A stretch of 64,000 nucleotides of DNA from a virus. The first letter of the stretch is position 1, and every line of letters starts with the position of its first letter. The stretch covers positions 16,260 to 80,259 of the IMG/VR virus record IMGVR_UViG_3300038760_000071; one strand, written 5' to 3'. The translations under genes were made by a program, and so were the position numbers. Positions 25,784 through 33,508 of the stretch are shown here, in pieces. The notes under the pieces are model-generated. The model saw only the letters and a program-made list of their open reading frames with translations. It searched no databases and had not been told where the DNA came from.

Positions 25784-27478
25784 TTAATTGTCCAGGAATA
25801 TAGGAAGTAACTCCCCACCTTCAAATTCAGCTGCTAACTCCTCCATGGAGCAATCAAATGTTAACCCAGTTTCTTTATCTTTCAACGTTATTATTGTCTC
25901 CCCGTCGACACAGTTGACGGATTGGCCACGGGCTGCTGACCCGGTCGTAGTAGTAATACCTATACGAGAGCCATTCTCAAGGGTCATGGACGTTTTGGCA
26001 TATTCTTTAACAGGCGGCTTAAGCCAGTTAGGTAGTTCCTCATATGCCATCCGAACTCTTTGAAATATTTCAATCGCAGTAGCTTCTTTGTTAGCTACTA
26101 GCAATATTCGCTGATCTGCATTAAAGCATGCTTGCCAGAGGATATAAATTGTCATCATTGTCGAGTTGTGAGTAGGTATATACTGATTACCTGCGAGAAA
26201 TTGCGAATCTTCACTATCAACAGTTATACACCTAACAGGAACCGATTCAACAAGCTCTATATTCTTTATAAAGTGATACTGCCCCCTTATTTTAAAGTTA
26301 TGCTTCTTCTCTTGATGCTTTATTCTTTTCTGCTTAAACGATAATAGAGCTACATCTTCAATTGGTTTAAATGTTATAGATGAGCATGGCTTACATTCCA
26401 CACCATTAAGTGTCGGTATATAGTCTTTTAATGTAACCTTATACCCTAGACTTTCAGTTAACTGCTTTACCTGTCTAGTGAGATTCTTATTTGTGTTATA
26501 AAACTGACATGTACCTGCTTTATTTATATAGCCATCACTATCAACTAAACCTTGCAGTAACTGTAATCGTTGCTCTCTACTCGCTAACATATAATCAACG
26601 GGTATATGTTTATTATTGAGTAAGTTATTATGTCTTAATAACGAACTAAGACTCTTTGTTTGTATATCAGACTCAACAGTAGGGCGAATAAAATAATTTT
26701 TCGAATTGTAGTTTTTAATAATAAGCTTATCAAATTGCTCTATCTTATCAAATATTTTAATCTGTTCGTCTATATCTCTATGACCAACTGTTATTGTACC
26801 GGTAGCAGATGTACCATCACCTAACCACAAGCCTAGGACATAGGGATGTATAGGTAATTCTTTCTCTATACCCCCAACACCATTAATACATGTTGGTATT
26901 CTGTGATTAGGCTCAGGTCTCTTCTTACCACTATATAGTGTGTCTAAAATATCTCTTGTTGTCTTAACTGACCCACTACACTCCTTTCTACGATCACCCC
27001 TCGTCTGAGTAAACCATAAATGATCACCATCTGCAACTATCTCCTCCCCGTTATCAAATGTTACTTTATAACAGTCACGATCATATAATACATCATGCGC
27101 TTTTAAAACACTACACTGATCACCCTTATTATCGTATATAACATCACCAGATTTAATAGACCCCATATCCATCCACCCGGTTGGTGTTGGTATTGGTGTA
27201 TCTAATGCTAGTGCCTTACCTATCTGTCTACTTGCTAGCTGTATAAAGAATCGATTATCTCTCATCTTACGGATGGCTCGCTTTTGAGCAGGATATAGCT
27301 TAATAGTCTCACGCCCACGATCAAGATTAATAATATAGAAATAATTTTCAGCAAAATAGAGTATATTCTGACTCGCTTTCTTAAGCGCGTTCACTTGCGA
27401 TGTAGTATATTCACCTTTCCAGTTAACATTTGGTAGGTTTTTGTTACCCATGTAGAACATATTACTTTGCTGAGCCAT
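25784..27478 (-). CDS. terL: Terminase large subunit, N-terminal fragment with class-3-like intein and split-intein N-half
   Basis: 564 aa. Residues 1-88: N-extein ending ...LASRQIGK, the start of the Walker A. Residues 89-438: a contiguous 350-aa intein. Residues 439-522: extein STMMTIYILW..., which completes Walker A as SRQIGKST (T4 gp17 has SRQLGKTT), continuing to TGSAARGQSVN. Residues 523-564: Cys1-initiated N-half of a split intein that ends at the ORF stop. The Walker B strand and nuclease domain are encoded in two other ORFs. TATAAATA lies 6 nt from the ATG. The ORF yields no active ATPase without one cis- and two trans-splicing events. Confidence 0.93.
   Translation of the reverse strand: MAQQSNMFYMGNKNLPNVNWKGEYTTSQVNALKKASQNILYFAENYFYIINLDRGRETIKLYPAQKRAIRKMRDNRFFIQLASRQIGKALALDTPIPTPTGWMDMGSIKSGDVIYDNKGDQCSVLKAHDVLYDRDCYKVTFDNGEEIVADGDHLWFTQTRGDRRKECSGSVKTTRDILDTLYSGKKRPEPNHRIPTCINGVGGIEKELPIHPYVLGLWLGDGTSATGTITVGHRDIDEQIKIFDKIEQFDKLIIKNYNSKNYFIRPTVESDIQTKSLSSLLRHNNLLNNKHIPVDYMLASREQRLQLLQGLVDSDGYINKAGTCQFYNTNKNLTRQVKQLTESLGYKVTLKDYIPTLNGVECKPCSSITFKPIEDVALLSFKQKRIKHQEKKHNFKIRGQYHFIKNIELVESVPVRCITVDSEDSQFLAGNQYIPTHNSTMMTIYILWQACFNADQRILLVANKEATAIEIFQRVRMAYEELPNWLKPPVKEYAKTSMTLENGSRIGITTTTGSAARGQSVNCVDGETIITLKDKETGLTFDCSMEELAAEFEGGELLPIFLDN
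25787..25912 (-). other. Split intein, N-terminal half (IntN-a, 42 aa)
   Basis: Starts CVDGETIITLKDKETG directly after extein RGQSVN and runs to the stop. Contains block A only; block B and later are in the ORF at 24435-24902. Confidence 0.82.
26165..27214 (-). mobile_element. Contiguous intein in Walker A, class 3 (WCT) with LAGLIDADG endonuclease
   Basis: 350 aa. It begins with Ala1 (ALALDTPIPTPTGW), not Cys/Ser, and carries the class 3 triad: Trp two residues after the block B His (GDHLW), Cys in block F (VRCITVDSEDSQFLAG) and Thr in block G (YIPTHN), with Ser+1. Class 3 inteins use the block F Cys as first nucleophile. Two LAGLIDADG-type motifs (VLGLWLGDG; LLQGLVDSDGYI) about 90 residues apart form a homing endonuclease. 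Insertion splits Walker A between Lys and Ser, a highly conserved site. Confidence 0.9.
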
Positions 27479-27484
27479 TGAAAA

Positions 27485-27492
27485 TATTTATA
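27485..27492 (-). promoter_or_regulatory. Late promoter TATAAATA (terL)
   Basis: 6 nt from the terL-N ATG; divergent from the late promoter at 27499. Confidence 0.65.
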
Positions 27493-27498
27493 CCTAGA

Positions 27499-27506
27499 CA
27501 TAAATA
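27499..27506 (+). promoter_or_regulatory. Late promoter CATAAATA
   Basis: 5 nt from the ATG at 27512. With 27485-27492 it forms a back-to-back late promoter pair 6 bp apart. Confidence 0.65.
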
Positions 27507-27511
27507 AATAT

Positions 27512-28513
27512 ATGTCTACAAAAGATTTAATGAATTTAGGTCAGGTATACGGTACAATATTTAACGACTTTAAAAAAACTATTGTCAAAGAAAGTACCGT
27601 GCCTAAAGGTGAAATTGGAAACGCGGATCTCGAGCAGAAAGGTGGTCCTGAAGAGACTGCCGGTTATAGCAGCGATAGAGTTGATATAGAAGATGAAGAT
27701 CAAAAAAGTAATGATTATAACATTAAAGGTCTTTCATACGGTAAGGGTAATAATCCAGGCAATACACAAAGCCCTCAACCAACTACAGGTGATGCTGCTC
27801 TATTAGGTATTGTAGGTGACGGAGACGAGGATGAGGAAGATACTAAAAATGATGAATATCCATATGAATGTGACTGTGGTGAAACGTGGAAGACAAAGGA
27901 CGCTGCATCGCAATGTAGTACTTGCCAGGGGCACAGTAATATACACGATGAGGATGAAGAAATTTTACATGAAACAGAGAAAATTGCGAGGAATGGACTA
28001 AATAATTTTATGAAGCGAAAATCAGTCTTTGATAAACTTTACGATAAGGTCATGGTTAGTGAAAACTTTGGTGAATTAGAACCCAGTGATCTTGACTCCC
28101 TCGGGTTAGATGACGCTGTACCAGATAGTGAACTAGGTGATGAAGGTGAAGATGGTGATGAAATCACCGTTACCCTTGATCGTTCAACAGCCCAAGCTTT
28201 ATGTGATGTATTGCAAGCAGCTATCGGGCATAGTGAAGATGGTGACGAAGATTTTGGTGCCGGTGATAGTGATGATGGGTTTGATGGGTTCGATGGTGAA
28301 GAGGATGAAGAGGGCGCACCAACCGCACTAAACACATCTTATAATGATGGAAAGTCCAATAAAGTTGGATCACTTAAAGCAAAAGGTGGGGCGACATTTA
28401 AAGGTACTAACATAAAGGTAGATACAGGCTCCACCCACTCCGGCAGCTATAATGATGGTAAAAATAACAAGGTTGGTAACCTCAAAACCAATCAATCAGC
28501 TTTCGAGCAGTAA
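27512..28513 (+). CDS. Acidic late protein, possible prohead core/scaffold component
   Basis: 333 aa, very rich in Asp/Glu. A C4-type zinc-ribbon-like segment (YECDCGETWKTKDAASQCST) is near residues 117-136. Two similar C-terminal units, SYNDGKSNKVGSLK and SYNDGKNNKVGNLK, are short tandem repeats. Acidic composition and a late promoter would suit a head core protein, but this is inference; I recognise no family. A strong terminator follows. Confidence 0.7.
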   Translation: MSTKDLMNLGQVYGTIFNDFKKTIVKESTVPKGEIGNADLEQKGGPEETAGYSSDRVDIEDEDQKSNDYNIKGLSYGKGNNPGNTQSPQPTTGDAALLGIVGDGDEDEEDTKNDEYPYECDCGETWKTKDAASQCSTCQGHSNIHDEDEEILHETEKIARNGLNNFMKRKSVFDKLYDKVMVSENFGELEPSDLDSLGLDDAVPDSELGDEGEDGDEITVTLDRSTAQALCDVLQAAIGHSEDGDEDFGAGDSDDGFDGFDGEEDEEGAPTALNTSYNDGKSNKVGSLKAKGGATFKGTNIKVDTGSTHSGSYNDGKNNKVGNLKTNQSAFEQ

Positions 28514-28534
28514 TACTAACATATAACACATAAT

Positions 28535-28570
28535 AAAAAAGGCCCGCTGGTGTGAATCAGCGGGCCTTTT
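28535..28570 (+). terminator. Bidirectional-looking terminator
   Basis: Nine-bp perfect stem GGCCCGCTG/CAGCGGGCC, 8-nt loop, preceded by A6 and followed by T4, 27 nt after the stop at 28513. Confidence 0.9.
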
Positions 28571-28572
28571 GT

Positions 28573-28580
28573 ATTAAATA
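28573..28580 (+). promoter_or_regulatory. Late promoter ATTAAATA
   Basis: 5 nt from the ATG at 28586, right after the terminator. Confidence 0.5.
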
Positions 28581-28585
28581 TATAC

Positions 28586-28912
28586 ATGATTACCTTCCTA
28601 GAATATTTTAAAGGTGATAAATATATGAACCCTATGCAGAGATCTGGTAAGAATCTCTACGGTGGTGTAGATAGAAAGCACCAAAATAATGTAAAGAAGG
28701 AATATAATTCAAAATGCCCCCATGTTAACAACTTACTAAATGGTGGAGCAGCTCAAATAAAACTGATGGGTGCACCTCTTATGCAGACATTATCTTCATA
28801 TAATATGGACTATCAACCAGGTACAGTAAAGGTGCTAGGCAACTCCGGAGTTGAGGTTAAGATGTACGAAGACGGAGAAAGTAATCAATGTGGAATCTTG
28901 ACTAGACGATAA
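28586..28912 (+). CDS. Hypothetical late protein
   Basis: 108 aa, not recognised. Starts MITFLEYFKGDKYMNPM; the first ATG is preferred because ATTAAATA is at the standard 5-nt distance, although GATAAATA also precedes Met14. It has its own promoter between a terminator and the neck gene. Confidence 0.6.
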   Translation: MITFLEYFKGDKYMNPMQRSGKNLYGGVDRKHQNNVKKEYNSKCPHVNNLLNGGAAQIKLMGAPLMQTLSSYNMDYQPGTVKVLGNSGVEVKMYEDGESNQCGILTRR

Positions 28913-28955
28913 CATGGTATGCCTTGAATCTAGACTTATAAAGCAAGCCTGTAGC

Positions 28956-28963
28956 CATAAATA
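28956..28963 (+). promoter_or_regulatory. Late promoter CATAAATA (neck)
   Basis: 5 nt from the ATG at 28969. Confidence 0.65.
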
Positions 28964-28968
28964 AATGT

Positions 28969-29745
28969 ATGCCTTGCAACTCTGCTCGAATTAATTGCAC
29001 GCCAGCTGAGATTTTTGCAGCTACTGCAATACCAGCATGTGGTAAGCTTGTCAATCCTGAGAATTTACAAGCAGAGCAGCTCATATATGATCAATCATAT
29101 AATGACTTAATTAATAATTTTGGCATTGGGGTACAATATTATATTAACCCATTCAACCTATCAGCAGCTAACCTACTATATGGTGAGGAACCAACAAAGG
29201 TATTTAGGGGTCCGATTGATATCCAAATGTATATAGAGTTAGATGAAAACTCTATTAATCTAAGTAAATTTGGTTTTGATGCTGCTGATGACTTTACAGG
29301 TTACGTACATATTGATACATTCACTACAGCGGCGTCTGCTATTTTTGACTATTCAAGTGTTGGTCAAGATATAGAGCCAAAATCAGGTGACCTTATTGTT
29401 ATGCAGTCGCTTAGCTGTGATAGACCAAACGGCCGAGGACCAAAAATATATGAGATTACTGAGCGAAGAGATGATGATATATCTTCAATTAATCCCATGC
29501 TTGGTCATTATGTGTATAGGTTAAGAGCTAAGCGATATGAATATTCGTTCGAACCTAACGCGCCAAAAGAGCCAGTAAACGATCAGATATATGAAAATGC
29601 ATTTTCTGGTGTACTCTCTACTAACATACCAGGAGATAGTGTATCTGAAAATAAAACATACACATGGGATATAAACGATGAATCTCAAGTTAACATATAT
29701 AACATGGATAACAACGATACAGACATATATGGATCTTACTACTAG
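28969..29745 (+). CDS. Neck protein gp14-like
   Basis: 258 aa (T4 gp14 256). The order of segments LLYGEEPTKVFRGPIDIQMY, LSKFGFDAADDFTGYVHIDT, then IEPKSGDLIVM matches the gp14 neck family (YGE... IE... KFG... PxxGDLI). gp14 joins head to tail with gp13. The late promoter fits a structural gene. gp13, portal and capsid genes are not in this window. Confidence 0.65.
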   Translation: MPCNSARINCTPAEIFAATAIPACGKLVNPENLQAEQLIYDQSYNDLINNFGIGVQYYINPFNLSAANLLYGEEPTKVFRGPIDIQMYIELDENSINLSKFGFDAADDFTGYVHIDTFTTAASAIFDYSSVGQDIEPKSGDLIVMQSLSCDRPNGRGPKIYEITERRDDDISSINPMLGHYVYRLRAKRYEYSFEPNAPKEPVNDQIYENAFSGVLSTNIPGDSVSENKTYTWDINDESQVNIYNMDNNDTDIYGSYY

Positions 29746-29788
29746 CCTGTGTTTGAAAGAGGTATTATATTCTTAGGTTGAGCTAGCT

Positions 29789-30277
29789 TTAGTAATACTC
29801 ATGATCTTGTGACTTCTTCTGTGCATCTGCTGCTGGTTGTGGAGATGCTGTTGACTGTTTTAAAGGTGTTTTACCCTCTTTAGCCGGTTTTGTAGACATT
29901 TCTATCTGACCAGCATCATTCTTTTTGAATATAACGGGGGATTTAAATTCGACACCATCAGTATCTGTAACGTATACTGACCAGGTACCCGAGCCTGTTT
30001 GGGTGATATCGCCTGGTGATAATCCCCGTTTATCTAAAATATCTACAATTTTACGCTTCTCCGGTGTATTATACTCTTCTATGGAATGTGGGGCTCTAAG
30101 ATCGTTCCTAATATTATCAACTATACTTGCAGCTGTAGGCATTGCTGCTCTAGCTAATCTACTAGTAGCTCCTACACCTACTCTAGTAACTCCTTTAGCA
30201 ACTCCTTTAGCAACTCCTTTTAAAGTTGCAGCAAACCCCTCAGACGTCAACCGTAATAGTTCTTTTTGTGTTAACAT
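29789..30277 (-). CDS. Hypothetical late protein with basic Gly/Val repeat
   Basis: 162 aa. The N-terminal part has a repeat of GVAKGVAKGVTRVGVG, basic and amphipathic; the C-terminal part is disordered and Lys/Gln-rich. The middle (WSVYVTDTDGVEFKSPVIF) looks like a small beta domain. ATTAAATA lies 6 nt upstream of the ATG. Function unknown. Confidence 0.6.
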   Translation of the reverse strand: MLTQKELLRLTSEGFAATLKGVAKGVAKGVTRVGVGATSRLARAAMPTAASIVDNIRNDLRAPHSIEEYNTPEKRKIVDILDKRGLSPGDITQTGSGTWSVYVTDTDGVEFKSPVIFKKNDAGQIEMSTKPAKEGKTPLKQSTASPQPAADAQKKSQDHEYY

Positions 30278-30286
30278 ATAGCTTAT

Positions 30287-31195
30287 TTAATCAACCAACG
30301 TATTTAAAATTGTAGCTGCATCATGTATTTCTGCAGATGTACTATACATACATTCATGAGGTAAGCCATTAAAGCTGTAATCATACAAATATGAATCAAC
30401 TGTACCTTCCGGATATTGCTTAGTTGGTACAATATTTGTATGAATATCATACCCAAACACAGCTGGCTGTGTTGCAACCCATGCAACAGTTGAAGGTAAG
30501 TTGAGCGCTGCAGCTGCATGTTGGAGTGAGGAATCGATTAATAATCTCTTGGTCGAAAACAATAATAAGCTGATTAAAATTTTCTTTGGTATAAGCTTAT
30601 CAACTCGCTGTACATGTTGCAGCTGAGGGTGAGCATCATGACATATATGTACTATATGATAATCTTTATGCAATTCATTTACAACCTGCTGAATAACAGT
30701 CGGGTGAATATCTCTCATCCAAGAATATGCATATTGTTGGCTACTCGCGGATGGTGCCGGGCCTCCGAATGGTTGTATAATAAGTATTGGTTTTCCAGCT
30801 GGGTTATTAATAAGCTTTAAAGCATCTTCTTGTTCTCTAAAATTGCATGTAATATCGGTAGTAGCTTCTTCACTCGATACATTAACTAAATTACACCATG
30901 TATTAATTAAATGATCATGCTTACATATATGTGATGTTTCTTTATACGGCTCATGCGCAAATATTTTAATATCTTTATTATAAATATAATCTTTATAAAA
31001 GTGAGGTACATTACCAATTTTAAATATTTTATAAACATCAGGGTTATTTAAGAAAATCTCTGGCCAAGCGCATACAATAATTATATCTCTGTCTTTATTC
31101 TCATGCTTGTAAGCTTTAACTACAGCTGTAGACATTATATGCTTACCGACGCCACCCTCTATATGAAATAGAGTGTATTTTTTATTTTCCATCAT
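30287..31195 (-). CDS. Glycosyltransferase family 9-like protein
   Basis: 302 aa. N-terminal GGVGKHIMSTAVVKAYK corresponds to the GT9 (heptosyltransferase-type) GGxGD element, and C-terminal IDSSLQHAAAALNLPSTVAW with VFGYDIHTNIV matches the GT9 nucleotide-sugar site (DSGxxHxAAAL...FG). The usual Asp of GGxGD is Lys here. It probably transfers a sugar to phage or host surface glycans. A neighbouring fibre gene and the sugar cluster at 33-40 kb fit. Confidence 0.7.
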   Translation of the reverse strand: MMENKKYTLFHIEGGVGKHIMSTAVVKAYKHENKDRDIIIVCAWPEIFLNNPDVYKIFKIGNVPHFYKDYIYNKDIKIFAHEPYKETSHICKHDHLINTWCNLVNVSSEEATTDITCNFREQEDALKLINNPAGKPILIIQPFGGPAPSASSQQYAYSWMRDIHPTVIQQVVNELHKDYHIVHICHDAHPQLQHVQRVDKLIPKKILISLLLFSTKRLLIDSSLQHAAAALNLPSTVAWVATQPAVFGYDIHTNIVPTKQYPEGTVDSYLYDYSFNGLPHECMYSTSAEIHDAATILNTLVD

Positions 31196-31226
31196 ATATA
31201 TATATGATTAAATAATATATGGCAAC

Positions 31227-32531
31227 TTAGAGTGAAATTTTTAATGTGCCACCATCATTCCAAACAACTCCTTGTACACCTGGATCCGCCGTCGAGAGTG
31301 CTGCAGCACTTAACCACAATTTATTTGTATGTAACATGTCAGAGTCTGCTGAAGTAATTGTATTACCTATAATAAACGCGCAAGTATGCCATGGATTCAC
31401 AAGGTTATTGCTCCCCGTAACATAAGCTCCAATACCCTGAGCAACGTTGCTACACCCGCCTCCTATAGTAGAATGACTGCCAGTGATTATATTGTTCTCA
31501 CCACCACCAATAAAAGAATAGCACCCACTGGCAATGTTATTATATCCCCCTACTATAGTACTATAAGTATTTGGTGCGTTATTACTAGCTCCTCCACCTA
31601 CATAAGAAAACATCCCGGCAGCGCAATTGCACTCACCACCACCAACTGAACTCTGATCAGCACTCGCCACGTTACAATAGCCCCCAGCGACTGTTGAGTA
31701 ATTCCCATGTGATTGGTTCTTATAGCCTCCACCAATAGACGAATAATAATCCGTAGAGCAGTTTTGATGTCCACCTGCTACAGTAGATCTAAAGCAGGAA
31801 GATACATTATTGTATCCACCACCAACGACGGCACATGCGCCTGTAGCTTGATTAGTACTACCACCACCTACAAATGACTGCTCCCCGCTAGACGTATTGT
31901 TCAATCCACCTGCAATTGTACTGTGCGCACTTAGAGCGGTATTGCAATGACCACCTACAATACTACTAAACTCACCGGCAGCTCTATTATCACAACCCCC
32001 TCCAATAAATACATGCGCATTACAACTGTCATTACAAGTACCTCCTAATATACCCGAAAAATTACCACATTGTATACAATTATCACACCCACCCCCAATA
32101 ATTGAGCAACCACCGGTAAGGTCATTATTATAACCACCACCAACAAATGATGCGTTACCGTTTATATCATTATAATAACCTGCGATTACAGATGAATAAG
32201 TACCAGCATTGGAATTTGAATACCCTCCCTGTATACACGTTACTTGAAGTTCACCTTGAATGGTCTGCAACCCGGTAAATGTATTTGAAACATTTGTTGA
32301 AGCATAGGTTGCAGACCCAGCTGCAAAATTAGTATATGTATTCTCCCAATTACCTGATAAAGCTTCAAGCTCAGACGCTAAAACAAATGAACAACTACCG
32401 CTTGATAAAAAACTTGTGATTGAATTTAATGGAGCTCGTTTGGTTACACCTGATTGAACTACAGCAACTTGCTCACTACCTACAAGAGGTGATGTATACT
32501 GTGGTAAATCAGATATTTTAACTGTGGCCAT
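31227..32531 (-). CDS. Tail fibre/adhesin with YadA-head-like repeats
   Basis: 434 aa from ATG 32531; this start is chosen over an upstream ATG at 32663 because the late promoter ACTAAATA is 5 nt upstream and MATVKISDLPQYTSPLVG is a typical fibre N-terminus. Residues ~115-385 are about 17 copies of a 14-16 residue motif such as SFVGGGSTNQATGACAV / GGGYNNVSS, the left-handed beta-roll of YadA/Hia heads. Many Cys residues sit in the N-positions of the repeats (GGCDN, GGECNC). Probably a trimeric receptor-binding or decorating fibre. Confidence 0.8.
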   Translation of the reverse strand: MATVKISDLPQYTSPLVGSEQVAVVQSGVTKRAPLNSITSFLSSGSCSFVLASELEALSGNWENTYTNFAAGSATYASTNVSNTFTGLQTIQGELQVTCIQGGYSNSNAGTYSSVIAGYYNDINGNASFVGGGYNNDLTGGCSIIGGGCDNCIQCGNFSGILGGTCNDSCNAHVFIGGGCDNRAAGEFSSIVGGHCNTALSAHSTIAGGLNNTSSGEQSFVGGGSTNQATGACAVVGGGYNNVSSCFRSTVAGGHQNCSTDYYSSIGGGYKNQSHGNYSTVAGGYCNVASADQSSVGGGECNCAAGMFSYVGGGASNNAPNTYSTIVGGYNNIASGCYSFIGGGENNIITGSHSTIGGGCSNVAQGIGAYVTGSNNLVNPWHTCAFIIGNTITSADSDMLHTNKLWLSAAALSTADPGVQGVVWNDGGTLKISL

Positions 32532-32536
32532 ATAAA

Positions 32537-32544
32537 TATTTAGT
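32537..32544 (-). promoter_or_regulatory. Late promoter ACTAAATA (fibre)
   Basis: 5 nt from the ATG at 32531; decides the start against the longer ORF. Confidence 0.6.
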
Positions 32545-32578
32545 TGCAATGTTGCAATTTTTGTATATAATATAATGT

Positions 32579-33295
32579 ATGTTAAAAGAAACAGATGTCC
32601 ATTTTGATGAAGCCTCTCATACCTACACGCACAAGACAGTAGGTAAGTTAACATCGGCAACAACGGTGTTAGGAAAATTTAAAAAACCATTTGATAGATA
32701 TTACCATGCTAGTAGAATTGCACAGAGAGAATGTGTTGCAGTTGAGTATGTTTTAGAGACATGGGAACATGAAAAGAATAAAGCTTGTGATCGGGGCACA
32801 CATATACATAAGCTACTTGAGGATTATATACGCTCCGGTGAAACAGAAGATCATTATAATTGGTTATATAAAGCATATAACAACGTTGTAGAGAGCTCTA
32901 TTGGTTCAATTGATAAAGTGTTATGTGAGAATATCGTACATAGTACTGAATTTAAGGTTGCAGGTATGGCAGATTTGATCTATAATATTAAAGGTGATAA
33001 GTTTATTGTCGGTGATTTCAAGACAAATAAAAAGTTTAATTTTAACTCACTATATGGTGAACACTTATTAGCCCCTGTAGATCATTTACAGAATTGTGAA
33101 TTTAATATTTATGGTCTACAGTTATCTTTATATGCATACATGTATGAAAAAATGACCGGGAAGAGATGCTCCAAATGTGTTATATTTTATCTTAAGGATA
33201 ATAATTTTATACCATACCATGTTAATTATATGAAAGCCGAAGTTGAATTGTTACTATCTAAATTTAACCAGCAGTATAATAACTCAGTAGCTTAA
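32579..33295 (+). CDS. PD-(D/E)xK exonuclease, RecB/Cas4-like
   Basis: 238 aa. Motifs: HxxL region (GTHIHKLLEDYI), VAGMADLIYNI with the metal-binding Asp, then IVGDFKTNKK (DxK) and the downstream QLSLYAYMYE (QxxxY). This set is diagnostic for the RecB-type nuclease family. Likely roles are recombination or host DNA processing. TATAAT lies 7 nt from the ATG, so it is early. It begins the plus-strand half of the window. Confidence 0.85.
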   Translation: MLKETDVHFDEASHTYTHKTVGKLTSATTVLGKFKKPFDRYYHASRIAQRECVAVEYVLETWEHEKNKACDRGTHIHKLLEDYIRSGETEDHYNWLYKAYNNVVESSIGSIDKVLCENIVHSTEFKVAGMADLIYNIKGDKFIVGDFKTNKKFNFNSLYGEHLLAPVDHLQNCEFNIYGLQLSLYAYMYEKMTGKRCSKCVIFYLKDNNFIPYHVNYMKAEVELLLSKFNQQYNNSVA

Positions 33296-33304
33296 GTAAA
33301 TCAA

Positions 33305-33508
33305 ATGAAAATACTTAACAAATATAATGATTCAATTGAAAACCTATACACTGCCTTAGACAAAGTTAGAGATGTACTAGACGGATTAGAGGATGAAGAG
33401 CTAGACTCTCTAACTGATAGGTTTATTGAACAGGTTGAAGATTGTATCAATGACGGTGAGGTAACATGTCATGAGCTCAAGGATTTTTTAGAAAATTATG
33501 AAGCATAA
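33305..33508 (+). CDS. Small acidic helical protein
   Basis: 67 aa, strongly acidic, predicted helical (ENLYTALDKVRDVLDGLEDE). It follows the nuclease by 9 nt and its end overlaps the next gene by 11 nt. Not recognised. Confidence 0.6.
   Translation: MKILNKYNDSIENLYTALDKVRDVLDGLEDEELDSLTDRFIEQVEDCINDGEVTCHELKDFLENYEA

Noticed and set aside
25784-25824. Frameshift error explaining the broken terL
   Set aside because: Breaks coincide with intein halves and complete endonuclease genes with promoters; no single-base change restores one ORF.
28039-28335. 98-aa antisense ORF (SSPSSPSNPSNP)
   Set aside because: Reverse reading of an Asp/Glu-rich coding repeat.
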